Below, piece by piece: positions 9,201 to 16,946 of a stretch of DNA of 41,120 bases (positions within the stretch are counted from its first letter, which is position 1; each line of letters begins with the position of its first letter). Origin of the DNA: CAWGYT01 sp963826795. Lineage in GTDB: Bacteria > Planctomycetota > Planctomycetia > Pirellulales > Pirellulaceae. The notes under the pieces were generated by a model. It saw only the letters and a list, made by a program, of their open reading frames with translations. It ran no database searches and was not told where the DNA came from. The DNA lies in NCBI GenBank assembly GCA_963826795.1, contig CAWGYT010000031.1, positions 1 through 41,120 on the forward strand, written 5' to 3'. Position numbers and translations under genes: made by a program.

Positions 9201-9666
9201 CGTCTCGCCAGGTGTTGAGGGCCTTCTTGGCATCGTCCAACTTGATCTGCTGCTGCCGCACCTGTTCGTCGAGTTTCTCTTGAGGCATCTCCGCGGTGTC
9301 CGGAATCGTCACATCCGACTTTGTCGCTTCTAACTGCGCGGAAACACGGGCGAGCTCGGTGGGAATCTGAGCTTTGCGATTCTGCCACTCTTGCCGGTTG
9401 GCTTCAAAAGCCTTGCCCGCGTCCAAACCGGTCAACGCCTGGCGGTACAAATCGATCGCACGCGTCCGGGTCGGCGGGTCGAGTGTCGAATTGGCCTCAA
9501 GCTGCTGAATTCGGCTGCGAATCACCTCCTCGTTGACGGTCGCTTGCGGGGCGTCCGTGGTCGCCGGAATTTGTGCCTTTGCCGCCGTCCCCAGCAAGAT
9601 TGAAAGGGCCGCCCAGGTGCCGAGCCAGAGGTTGGGTCTGGTGGAAGGGGCGGCCAGTAAGATCAT
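6211..9666 (-). CDS. large MscK/MscM-like mechanosensitive ion channel
   Basis: A 1151-residue protein in the size range of the MscK/KefA family. A signal peptide (about 1-33, ending GTAAKA) is followed by a periplasmic region to about residue 470 that is rich in Gln, Glu, Arg and Ala and looks like long coiled coils. Many membrane segments lie between about 530 and 920. A C-terminal MscS pore and beta domain includes GISVGLGFGLQEIFANFVSG (pore helix), FERPLRAGDVV and VPNKEFITGRLLNW. It probably releases solutes on osmotic downshock at the inner membrane. The tail ends in a His-rich stretch (HLHEHH). The start at 9666 puts the signal peptide at the N-terminus; a TTG at 9702 is possible but has no ribosome site. 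Confidence 0.92.
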   Translation of the reverse strand: MILLAAPSTRPNLWLGTWAALSILLGTAAKAQIPATTDAPQATVNEEVIRSRIQQLEANSTLDPPTRTRAIDLYRQALTGLDAGKAFEANRQEWQNRKAQIPTELARVSAQLEATKSDVTIPDTAEMPQEKLDEQVRQQQIKLDDAKKALNTWRDESKRRDDRSLEIPGLIAGLQQQQQNLDQNAAETANPTNLAAEVRAAQEVSKSVTERNKGLEVEMLRDELSFYVAAVELLPKQVALAQQTVDRAAAEQQLWTRAAEERRRQSAARDAAEKESKASEVPKELKPLADRNLELSRSSQELVLGIEQTNAQLTQVQRQLTNLTDQFKRAQTLIRDQLGVTEDVGTKLREQRSELPDESRLRRENGDRRQLIYKNRSAEFEIGEDLLQLADLDQRVESELRQLRDQQDLSPAGLEALRTEIRQLLEARKKTQEERLANTKIYLANLVNLNVEQDKLIQLVDRYTSFIDERVLWIRSIPPVGLGDWATIQKSLNWFLAPAAWAGVAQTFVQKVREQWLSNLAIALLLALCFSYRHRGLKRLQQLGQEARSRVCRRFSITLAALLWTLVVSLALPAIFLWLGWILNAGRGATKAGLITPLSLAATRTAFVYWPLAFWLHAVRKGGLCDAHFEWSEQLLGLTRKHLTWFVLALVPSIATFYLFQESGRPECEVSLARLAFVAAVTSVGIFVQRMFSPHRGIVHLFLRRNRAGWIYQLRFIWYSLLIAIPTSFAILSLTGYQYTAQRLAECLYLSAIFLSLLYLMEAMSLRWILLNRRKLAIAQARERIASAMAGSSEKKSSELGGGVAAAEQIDLGQINDQTRRLLTSLILAAAAIGLYLIWINVLPALQRLDDIRLWETTVDQPPTMANLATDSTSINPPAPQGRAQYQWITLGHLIRACAVLVLTLIAIRNIPGLLEIAILQHLPLDASIRYAITTVTRYALTIAGLFWGFGTIGFGWSKIQWLAAGISVGLGFGLQEIFANFVSGLILLFERPLRAGDVVTVGDVTGTVVQIKTRATTIQDWDRKELVVPNKEFITGRLLNWTLTDTVNRLVIQVGVAYGSNIAQVRSLLLNIADSHDEILKDPEPNVTFDLFGDSALNFTLRCYLARLDQRLQVTHELHEAIYKRLADTGISIPFPQRDVHLHEHHAPTA

Positions 9667-9930
9667 GGGAAACCCGGGATCGAGGGGAATGCGAAAGTCC
9701 AAGCTTCAGTGTCGTCCTCGAGCCGTGGCGACATTGAGCATTAGGCAGAGTATTCAAGATAGCGGGACGCTAACGTTTGAGACAATGGCCCCCGAATCGG
9801 AGCATCGACTCGCGTCGCCGTCGCCGTGGGCTGACCCGAGTAGCCGCCGAGATCGTAGGGCCACGAGTCCAGAACGAGGTGCGGGATGGTTGCGATTGGC
9901 CCTCCACCCCGAACCTGCTAGACTCCAGGG

Positions 9931-10494
9931 ATGAGATCGCGACCCGTCCAAATTCGCATCGTTACGGTCCTGCTGATGGCGATGGTCTATCAGGTCGGGG
10001 CCTGTGCGCGAGGTTGCTGGGAGGGTAGCGTCTGGTCTGAATTGGCGCACACGGTGGGGTGCGTTGTGGCGACGCCGCACTGCCACGCCCATCTCTCGGG
10101 GCTTGGCGGCCGGTCCCCATCTGCGGGGCTTGGCGGCCGGGTTGTGCGATTGAACTCACCGGTCGGGCCCGTGCACGGGCGTCTGGATTGCCCTGCCCAA
10201 GGTCCGTTTCATGACTCGCGCTCGGAGCCGTCCGTGATGGACCGGGCAGGCGATCCAACTGGTTCGCACTGTGCGCACGGTTCCCGTCGGGTGATGCAGC
10301 GCGGCGAGCGAACGCAGCGAGAGCTTGAGCCGCTCGATTCCGTCCGCGAAACGCGTCCGCCTTGGGGAAGTCTTGCCGAGCATGAGGCCTTCGCTTGCTC
10401 GCGGATGGCGGAACGCATGCGGCAGGCGAGCTTCTCCGCGGCGTTACGACCAGGAGCGCTCGCGCGGGCGGACCTGCAGGTCTTCCGACTCTAA
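9931..10494 (+). CDS. possible small exported Cys/His-rich protein
   Basis: An open frame of 187 codons whose first 55 residues look plausible. They begin with a basic N-terminus, then a hydrophobic segment (IVTVLLMAMVYQVGA, about residues 10-24), then a Cys/His-rich stretch (ACARGCW, TPHCHAHL). The rest is Arg/Pro/Ser-rich and may be non-coding. No clear ribosome site precedes the ATG. It lies just upstream of a metal-efflux operon, where a small periplasmic metal-binding protein would make sense. The family is unknown. From 10495 to 10693 I see no gene, only an Arg-rich open frame. Confidence 0.3.
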   Translation: MRSRPVQIRIVTVLLMAMVYQVGACARGCWEGSVWSELAHTVGCVVATPHCHAHLSGLGGRSPSAGLGGRVVRLNSPVGPVHGRLDCPAQGPFHDSRSEPSVMDRAGDPTGSHCAHGSRRVMQRGERTQRELEPLDSVRETRPPWGSLAEHEAFACSRMAERMRQASFSAALRPGALARADLQVFRL

Positions 10495-10693
10495 TCGTTC
10501 CGCCGCGCGCTCTCCGTGCGCGCACCGTGCGCGGCCTGCAGCCTGCTCGACGAACTCCGAGACGCTCACCTCACTCGCGTCCCCCGCGGTTCCCTTCCAT
10601 GTTTTCCCCTGCTCGGGGATTCACCTTGGTCACATCGACCATCAGGCGGTCGACGACGCGGTCGCCACGATGGACATCAGAGGACGGTGATCC

Positions 10694-12202
10694 ATGAATT
10701 TCGCATTGATTGCAACGGTGATCCGTCGCGCGACGGATCGATTCTGCCTCGCGCCCGTGGTCGCCAGCCTGGGCACGCTGGTCGGCTGCGGAGTTCCGGT
10801 GCCGGGGACGGAGGGGCCGAAGCTTCCCGTCAAGTCGGCGTCGGCTGGCGACGAGGCGGAGGTCCATGTTCACGACGAGGAAGACGTCGTGACCTTGACG
10901 TCGCAGGCGTATCGGAACCTGGAAATCAGGGAAGGTTCCCTGCAGCCGCAGGAATACTGGCGCACGCTGCGAGTGCCGGCGACGGTGATCGAAAAGCCGG
11001 GCCACAGCAATCACGCGCTCGCGGCGCCCGTCCATGGCATGGTGACGCGACTGCTTGCGGTTCCCGGCCAGGCGGTTGCGACCGGCGACGTGCTGGTCGA
11101 ACTGCGCGTGACCGACGAAGCACTCAGTCAGGCTCAGCTTGATTTGCTCCAGGATCTTACGCGGCTGGAGGTGATTGCCACCGAACTCCAGCGGCTGGAA
11201 CCCCTCATCGCGTCGGGGACCGTTCCCGTGCGTCAGCAGCGTGAGCTGTTGTACGAGCAAAAGCAGCTGGAGGCCAAGCGGAAGTTGCACGAGCAGGAAC
11301 TGTTGGTCCGTGGTCTGTCAGAGGAACAAGTGGCGAACATCCTCGCGACCAAGCAGCTCGTTCGCGACTTCGTCGTCCGCCTCGAGGGCCATCGGCACTC
11401 GGCGGCGGAGCGCGGCAAGGCCGATTTGTTGCCAACCGAGGCGGTCGATCCAGACTATACGGTCGAAAGCCTCGTCGCGATGCCCGGGACGTCGGTCAAA
11501 CGCGGCGACGACTTGGTTCACCTCGCCTATCACCGAGAGCTGTACCTGCGCGGGCAAGCCTTTGAAGACGAGTTGGAGTTGATCAGCATCGCGACCCGGA
11601 TGGACTGGCCCGTGACAGCGGAATTCGGGTTCGATCAACACCGGTACGAGCGCGAGCAGTTGAAGATCGAGTTCATCGATAATCACGTCGACCCCGCGAC
11701 GCAGACCTTTTCCTGCTTCGTCCCGCTGCAAAACGAAGTCACACGCGATGTGACGAACGCCGAGGGCATTCGGTTTCGGACGTGGCGCTTTAAGCCCGGG
11801 CAGCGAGCTCGCCTGCGAATTCGGGTCGAGCAGTGGAGCGATCAGCTCGTCGCGCCGTTAGCGGCGATCGCCGAGGAAGGGCCAAATTTCTACGTCTTCC
11901 GACGACACACGCATGAACCGACGGAGGATCATCCGCACGATCATCCGCACGATCATCCACATCCACATCCACATCCGCATCCGCATCCAACCGAGTCGAT
12001 CTCGGCCGATGACGCGGTGGAGGTCGAGTTTGAGCGGGTGCCCGTGCATGTGCTCTATCGTGACACGGACGTGGCGGTCGTCGACCCGACGGGGCCGGTT
12101 CAACCGGGCGACACGATCGCCCTGTCGTCGGCGTACGAACTGAATCTGGCGCTGAAAGTTCAACAGAGCGGGGGAGGGCACGCCCATGACCACGCTCATT
12201 GA
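10694..12202 (+). CDS. RND efflux periplasmic adaptor (HlyD/CusB-like), His-rich lipoprotein
   Basis: A 502-residue membrane-fusion subunit of a heavy-metal RND pump. A lipobox (LVGC, Cys32) suggests a lipid anchor. The lipoyl-type half-motif around VHGMVTRLLAVPGQAVATGD, the helical hairpin (about 140-220) and the beta-barrel region follow the CusB/CzcB plan. An unusual His-Pro/His-Asp loop of about 25 residues lies near residues 410-435, and the protein ends in HAHDHAH; an early VHVHDE motif is also present. These suggest binding of Zn, Co, Ni or Cu. GAGG lies about 10 bases before the ATG. The next ORF overlaps the 3' end by 17 bases, and the pump gene follows. Confidence 0.9.
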   Translation: MNFALIATVIRRATDRFCLAPVVASLGTLVGCGVPVPGTEGPKLPVKSASAGDEAEVHVHDEEDVVTLTSQAYRNLEIREGSLQPQEYWRTLRVPATVIEKPGHSNHALAAPVHGMVTRLLAVPGQAVATGDVLVELRVTDEALSQAQLDLLQDLTRLEVIATELQRLEPLIASGTVPVRQQRELLYEQKQLEAKRKLHEQELLVRGLSEEQVANILATKQLVRDFVVRLEGHRHSAAERGKADLLPTEAVDPDYTVESLVAMPGTSVKRGDDLVHLAYHRELYLRGQAFEDELELISIATRMDWPVTAEFGFDQHRYEREQLKIEFIDNHVDPATQTFSCFVPLQNEVTRDVTNAEGIRFRTWRFKPGQRARLRIRVEQWSDQLVAPLAAIAEEGPNFYVFRRHTHEPTEDHPHDHPHDHPHPHPHPHPHPTESISADDAVEVEFERVPVHVLYRDTDVAVVDPTGPVQPGDTIALSSAYELNLALKVQQSGGGHAHDHAH

Positions 12203-12311
12203 TGCGTTGCGCACCTGGTTCGATCGGGCCGTTGCCGGTCTCGAGTCGGCGGCGGCTTCATGCGGCGGATCGAGCACTTCGCGCGGATTGTTCCGCTCAG
12301 CGACCGAGTAA
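12186..12311 (+). CDS. 41-codon ORF bridging adaptor and pump genes
   Basis: An ATG inside the last codons of the adaptor gene opens a frame of 41 codons (MTTLIDALRTWFDRAVAGLE, then Ala/Ser-rich, ending RSATE). It stops at 12309-12311, six bases before the pump ATG at 12318. The first 20 residues could form an amphipathic helix. The tight overlap on one side and short gap on the other suit translational coupling: ribosomes finishing this ORF could reinitiate at the pump start, which lacks a good ribosome site of its own. It could equally be a chance frame in the spacer. Confidence 0.45.
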   Translation: MTTLIDALRTWFDRAVAGLESAAASCGGSSTSRGLFRSATE

Positions 12312-12317
12312 CCCCTG

Positions 12318-15300
12318 ATGCTGAATTCCTTAATCCAGTTCTCGCTCAACCAGCGACTCTTGATCCTGACCCTCGCGTTGGTGGTGATCGTTGCCGGTTC
12401 CATCGTGACGCAGTCGTTGCCGATCGACGTGCTGCCGGATTTGACGCGTCCCCGCGTGGTCGTGATGAGCGAGGCGCACGGATACGCTCCGGAAGAGGTG
12501 GAGCAATTGGTCACCTTTCCGTTGGAAACCGCGATCAACGGCGCGAATGGCGTGATGGCGGTTCGCAGTTCGTCCGGGATCGGGCTTTCGATGATTAACG
12601 TCGAGTTTGACTGGGGCACGGACATCTATGTTGCGCGACAGATTGTGCAGGAGCGGATCGCGACCGTTGCCAGCCAGCTTCCCGACGACGTGCAGCCGCA
12701 ACTCGGGCCGATTTCGTCCCTGCTGGGGCAGATCATGCTGTTGGGCATGTACAGCGACGACGCAGCCATGGATCCGCTCGAGCTACGTACGCTGGCGGAC
12801 TGGGTCGTACGTCAGCGAATCATGACGATTCCCGGCGTTTCGCAAGTGATTACGATGGGAGGCGGTCGCAAACAATATCAGGTGCTCGTCAACGCCGACC
12901 TCCTCCGCAAATACGAGGTGACGCTGCCGGACGTCGAACGAGCGTTGCGCGCGAGCAACCTGAATGTGACCGGCGGTTACGTCAACCGCAACGCACAAGA
13001 GGTCCTGGTGCGCGGGATCGGCAGGATCGAGCGGCCCGACGACTTGCGCCGCGTCGTCGTGAAACCGGTCGCGGGGCAGCGTCCGGTGGTCCTGGAGCAA
13101 GTCGCCGAGGTGCGTGAAGCGGCGCAGACGAAACGCGGTGACTCCTCGGTCAATGGCGTTCCGGCGGTCGTGCTGATGGTCCAGAAACAGCCCGGCGCCG
13201 ACACGCGACGACTGACCGAGGAGATTCGCACGGCGGTCGACGAGCTCCACCGGACACTGCCCAGCGGCGTGCAGGTGCGCGTGACCTACGAGCAGCGTGA
13301 GTTCATCGACCATTCGGTGGCCAATGTCCTGGAGGCTCTCCGCGACGGCGCGATCCTGGTCGTCATTGTTCTCTTTCTGTTTCTGTTCAACCTTCGAACG
13401 ACCTTCATTACCTTGACCGCGATTCCGCTCTCGGTGCTGGTGACGGCACTCTGCTTCCGCGGTTTTGGCATGTCGATCAACGTGATGACGTTGGGAGGCA
13501 TCGCGGTCGCGCTTGGGGAACTGGTCGACGACGCGATCGTGGACGTCGAGAACATCTATCGGCGGCTCAAGCTCAATCGTGTCAGCGCCGATCCGCTGCC
13601 TGCCTTGCGCGTGATTTTCGAGGCCAGTTCCGAAGTCCGGGGCGCGATTATCATCAGCACGATTCTGGTGATCGTTGTGTTTGCGCCCTTGTTCGCGCTG
13701 ACCGGCATGGAGGGTCGCTTGTTTCGACCCCTGGCCGTGGCCTACATCGTCTCGATCATCGCGTCGACCGTCGTTTCGCTGACGGTCACGCCCGTCCTGT
13801 CCTACTATCTGCTGGGCGAGTTTGGGACCCGGGAAAGAGGGTCTGACGGGATCTTGCTGCGACTGCTCAAGCGGCTCGCTACTCCGTTGATTCGCTTCAG
13901 CATGCGACCCACTGGCGTGATGGCGACGGCCACCATCTTGCTGTTTTCGGTGATTGGAAGCGGCTGGCTCGTCACGCGGATCGGACAGGATTTTCTGCCC
14001 CCTTTCGATGAAGGCGCCGTGCAGGTGAATCTGTTCGCCGCGCCCGGCACGTCGCTCGACACGTCGCGACGGCTGAGCCAAATTGCCGATCATCAGTTCC
14101 TGCCGCTGCTGCAAACTCCCGAAAATCCAGAGGGCCCCATTCGGTACTTTACTTGCCGTACGGGACGAGCGGAACAAGATGAGCACGTGATGGGAGTGAA
14201 CGTGAGCGAATATGTGATCTCGCTGAATTCCGAAAGTGGCCTTTCGCGCGGTGAGGTGATCCGGCAGTTGCACGAGGCCGTGCGTCACGTGGCCAGCGTC
14301 GAGGCCGAGGTCGAGCAACCGATCGCGCATCTGATCAGCCATATGTTGTCAGGTGTCACGGCTCAGATCGCGATTAAGATCTACGGCGATGACCTGGACG
14401 TGCTGCGGCGCCTGGGCGAAGAGGTAAAGGAGGCGATCGCCGACGTCACGGGGCTGGCTCCGCCCTTGGTCGAGCAGCAGCAATTGATTCCACAATTGCG
14501 GATCGAATTGGACTATCAAGCCTTGGCCGACTACGGCTTGACCGCAGGATACGTGAACGACCTGATCGAAACCGCGCTCAGCGGCAAGGTCGTCTCGCGC
14601 GTGCTGGAAGGACAAAAAGCGTTCGATCTGATGGTCCGCTTCTCGGAGGAAGACCGAGCGGATTTTGAGCAACTTCATCGCTTGCCGCTGGAACTGCCCG
14701 ACGGAGGCAAGATTCCGCTCAGCGCCGTCGCTCAACTGCGGCTAGGGGCCGGACCGAGTGTGATCAATCGTGAGGACGGGCGGCGACGCATCGTTGTTCG
14801 GGTAAATACGTTGGGACGCGATCTGGGCAGTGCGGTCGCGGAGATTCAAGCGGTCGTCCGTGACCGAGTCGACTTGCCGGAAGGCTGTCTGGTGCTTTAC
14901 GGTGGTCAGTTCGAAGCCCAGCAAAGCGCGACGCGACGTGTCGCCTGGTTGAGCGCGGTGGCGCTGGTCGTGACCTTCGGTGTCCTCTACTCGAACTTTC
15001 CCTCGGTCAGCATCGTGCTGCAGATTCTCATGGCGCTGCCCGCCGCTTTCGTCGGCGGCGTACTTGCCCTGTGGTTCACCGGCCAATCGTTTTCCGTGGC
15101 CAGCCTGGTTGGCTTCATCTCGCTGGGGGGCATCGCCGCTCGCAACGGCCTGCTGCTGGTCTCGACCTACCTGAGCCTCATTCCCGAACGCGGGTACCGC
15201 GCCGAGACGATCCTGCAGGGGAGCTTGGACCGCTTGGCGCCGGTTCTGATGACTGCCCTGACGACGGGTATCGGCCTGATCCCGATCATGGTGGGTGGTC

Positions 15301-15707
15301 ACTTGCCGGGCAAGGAATTGCTGCTGCCGATTGCCACCGTGATGCTCGGCGGCCTGGCGACCTCAAGCCTTTGCGAATTTATCGTCCGCCCGGGCCTGTT
15401 TTTCGCATTGAGTCGTCGTGCCGCCGCGCGGCTGAGCTCGCCGGATGACTTGCGCGAGGTCCTGCGCCGATCCGTCCTCAGCGCATGCGGCGCCCGCGAC
15501 GGGTCGCGGCCAACGACAGAATCGCGATCCAGGCCAAGCCTCCACTGGCCGGCTCCGGCACCAGACTGCGAATCTGATAGATCTTTCCCGTGTTCGCACT
15601 CGACGAACCGAACGCTCCGCCCGGGGCCATGTCGGCGACGAACAGGGAATCGCGCGTCGCTAACAAACCGTCCAAATGGCCCACTTCCGGCTCGTCGTTC
15701 GAAATGA
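12318..15707 (+). CDS. heavy-metal RND efflux pump (CzcA/CusA-like)
   Basis: An inner-membrane RND transporter frame of 1129 codons. The first transmembrane helix (about 11-32) is followed by the porter domain, then the TM4 region with ALGELVDDAIVDVENIYRR. This is the place of the proton-relay Asp motif of HME-type RND proteins, in a variant form. A second half begins near residue 530 and ends with membrane helices and VRPGLFFALSRR near residue 1035. The pump and adaptor probably drive metal cations out of the cell; no TolC-type partner is seen in the window. The last 77 codons lie opposite the PEP-CTERM gene and are Ser/Arg/Pro-rich, so the true protein may be expected to end near residue 1050 and a stop may have been lost. 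Confidence 0.88.
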   Translation: MLNSLIQFSLNQRLLILTLALVVIVAGSIVTQSLPIDVLPDLTRPRVVVMSEAHGYAPEEVEQLVTFPLETAINGANGVMAVRSSSGIGLSMINVEFDWGTDIYVARQIVQERIATVASQLPDDVQPQLGPISSLLGQIMLLGMYSDDAAMDPLELRTLADWVVRQRIMTIPGVSQVITMGGGRKQYQVLVNADLLRKYEVTLPDVERALRASNLNVTGGYVNRNAQEVLVRGIGRIERPDDLRRVVVKPVAGQRPVVLEQVAEVREAAQTKRGDSSVNGVPAVVLMVQKQPGADTRRLTEEIRTAVDELHRTLPSGVQVRVTYEQREFIDHSVANVLEALRDGAILVVIVLFLFLFNLRTTFITLTAIPLSVLVTALCFRGFGMSINVMTLGGIAVALGELVDDAIVDVENIYRRLKLNRVSADPLPALRVIFEASSEVRGAIIISTILVIVVFAPLFALTGMEGRLFRPLAVAYIVSIIASTVVSLTVTPVLSYYLLGEFGTRERGSDGILLRLLKRLATPLIRFSMRPTGVMATATILLFSVIGSGWLVTRIGQDFLPPFDEGAVQVNLFAAPGTSLDTSRRLSQIADHQFLPLLQTPENPEGPIRYFTCRTGRAEQDEHVMGVNVSEYVISLNSESGLSRGEVIRQLHEAVRHVASVEAEVEQPIAHLISHMLSGVTAQIAIKIYGDDLDVLRRLGEEVKEAIADVTGLAPPLVEQQQLIPQLRIELDYQALADYGLTAGYVNDLIETALSGKVVSRVLEGQKAFDLMVRFSEEDRADFEQLHRLPLELPDGGKIPLSAVAQLRLGAGPSVINREDGRRRIVVRVNTLGRDLGSAVAEIQAVVRDRVDLPEGCLVLYGGQFEAQQSATRRVAWLSAVALVVTFGVLYSNFPSVSIVLQILMALPAAFVGGVLALWFTGQSFSVASLVGFISLGGIAARNGLLLVSTYLSLIPERGYRAETILQGSLDRLAPVLMTALTTGIGLIPIMVGGHLPGKELLLPIATVMLGGLATSSLCEFIVRPGLFFALSRRAAARLSSPDDLREVLRRSVLSACGARDGSRPTTESRSRPSLHWPAPAPDCESDRSFPCSHSTNRTLRPGPCRRRTGNRASLTNRPNGPLPARRSK

Positions 15708-16842
15708 AATGGAAATACGAATTGTCGTCCAGGTCGACGAACACCAACGGGTTTTCTTCGTTACGGAGTCCACCCAGACTGAATTTGCCATGCATCCCGA
15801 CGAACATGCCCTGGTTCAACCCTTCCGGAAACTCAGGCGGCGCGAACACGATATCGTTCGGTCCTTCCGCTTCCTCGCCGTCCGGTGAGGGCAGCGGCTG
15901 AAATGCGACCAGCGGCTGGACCCCACGGTCGCCAATCACATTGCCCGTCCGATACTCGACATAGCTTTCGGGAAAACCGAAATCAATGACGCTCGTGCCC
16001 AACTCCGCGGCTGTGATCACGTTCAGCTCGTCCGCGCTCGTCGGTTCGTTGGCGTCGACCAAGCCGTCGATTCCGTTGTCCTGGAGATACAAATCGCCCG
16101 TCGTCGGATGGAAGGCCATGCCCGCCGGATTGCGCAGTCCCGTCGCAATCTGGCTCGGCGCCGACGAGCTGAGCTGGTTGCCATCGTCCACGATGTGCAC
16201 CAGATGGATCGCATCACCCGCCAGCTCGCCACCCGGGCCCATCGAGCTGCTCATCGAGAGCGTGTCGGTGGTCGTGGCGAAGTTGACTTTTGAGCCGAGC
16301 TGAAAGAACAGGTCGTACGAGCCCGGCTGACCGGGCGTCTCACGGACCGCGAGGGCCGAATGGGGATGGAGCCAGCTGCCGGAGTACGCGATCTCGAGGG
16401 AACCGGCCAGCGCGAGCGGATCCGAAGGGCTGGCTCCCTGCCGGTAGATCGAAATGGGAACCGCAGGCCCCTGGCCGGTGACGAACACCAGGTCGCCCGC
16501 GGCTCGAAGCGATGACAGCTTCCCGCCCGGCACGTCGTCGACCAGCGTCATGCGCTCGTCCGCCACGCCGTCGGCATCCGTGTCGTTCAACCGAATCAGG
16601 GAACCGCTGCGCGATCCGAAGAAAGCCGATCCGTTCGTGACGGCGACCATCAGCGATCCGTCGCCGAGTTCCACCATCCCGACCGGCCAATTCAGGCCCT
16701 CCGCAAACTCGGTGATCCGAAAATCGTTCGGATCGACCCCCGGTCCCTGGATCGCAAACGGGGCGGCTTCGACCCTCCCCAGCACCACGCTGCCGAGGAT
16801 CAGGAAATAGCCCCCGAGTCCCATGCGTCCTCGTCTGAACAT
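15478..16842 (-). CDS. PEP-CTERM-anchored beta-propeller (PQQ sugar dehydrogenase-like) protein
   Basis: A 454-residue exported protein. The signal peptide spans about residues 1-27 (ending VEAAP). The body is of the soluble sugar dehydrogenase-like propeller type: NWPVGMVELGDGSLMVA, GLRNPAGMAFHPTTGDLYLQDN and GPNDIVFAPPEFPEG are characteristic blade motifs. The C-terminus has the PEP-CTERM sorting signal: VPEPASGG, a hydrophobic stretch and the basic tail RRGRRMR. Such proteins are exported and then processed by an exosortase. The ATG at 16842 has GGAGGGGAG about 8 bases upstream and is preferred over 16872. Its 3' end overlaps the RND pump frame by 230 bases, tail to tail. Confidence 0.85.
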   Translation of the reverse strand: MFRRGRMGLGGYFLILGSVVLGRVEAAPFAIQGPGVDPNDFRITEFAEGLNWPVGMVELGDGSLMVAVTNGSAFFGSRSGSLIRLNDTDADGVADERMTLVDDVPGGKLSSLRAAGDLVFVTGQGPAVPISIYRQGASPSDPLALAGSLEIAYSGSWLHPHSALAVRETPGQPGSYDLFFQLGSKVNFATTTDTLSMSSSMGPGGELAGDAIHLVHIVDDGNQLSSSAPSQIATGLRNPAGMAFHPTTGDLYLQDNGIDGLVDANEPTSADELNVITAAELGTSVIDFGFPESYVEYRTGNVIGDRGVQPLVAFQPLPSPDGEEAEGPNDIVFAPPEFPEGLNQGMFVGMHGKFSLGGLRNEENPLVFVDLDDNSYFHFISNDEPEVGHLDGLLATRDSLFVADMAPGGAFGSSSANTGKIYQIRSLVPEPASGGLAWIAILSLAATRRGRRMR

Positions 16843-16946
16843 TCGTGCACTCCCCTCCGCATTTCGCTTCAAAAGAAACCGTCCTCGTTACCGCAGTCTA
16901 ACGGCTTTGCCAGCGGAGTGCACGGAGGAAACCGTTTGGATTTGGC

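Noticed and set aside
10599..10697. Frame with FSPARGFTLVTSTI, resembling a type IV prepilin start (RGFTLVE)
   Set aside because: The motif is followed by only about 20 Arg/Ser-rich residues with no hydrophobic helix and a quick stop. It is probably chance in GC-rich DNA.
12783..14342. 519-codon minus-strand ORF
   Set aside because: It lies wholly opposite the RND pump gene, is rich in His, Asp, Arg and Gln as expected from the antisense of membrane-protein codons, and has no domain.
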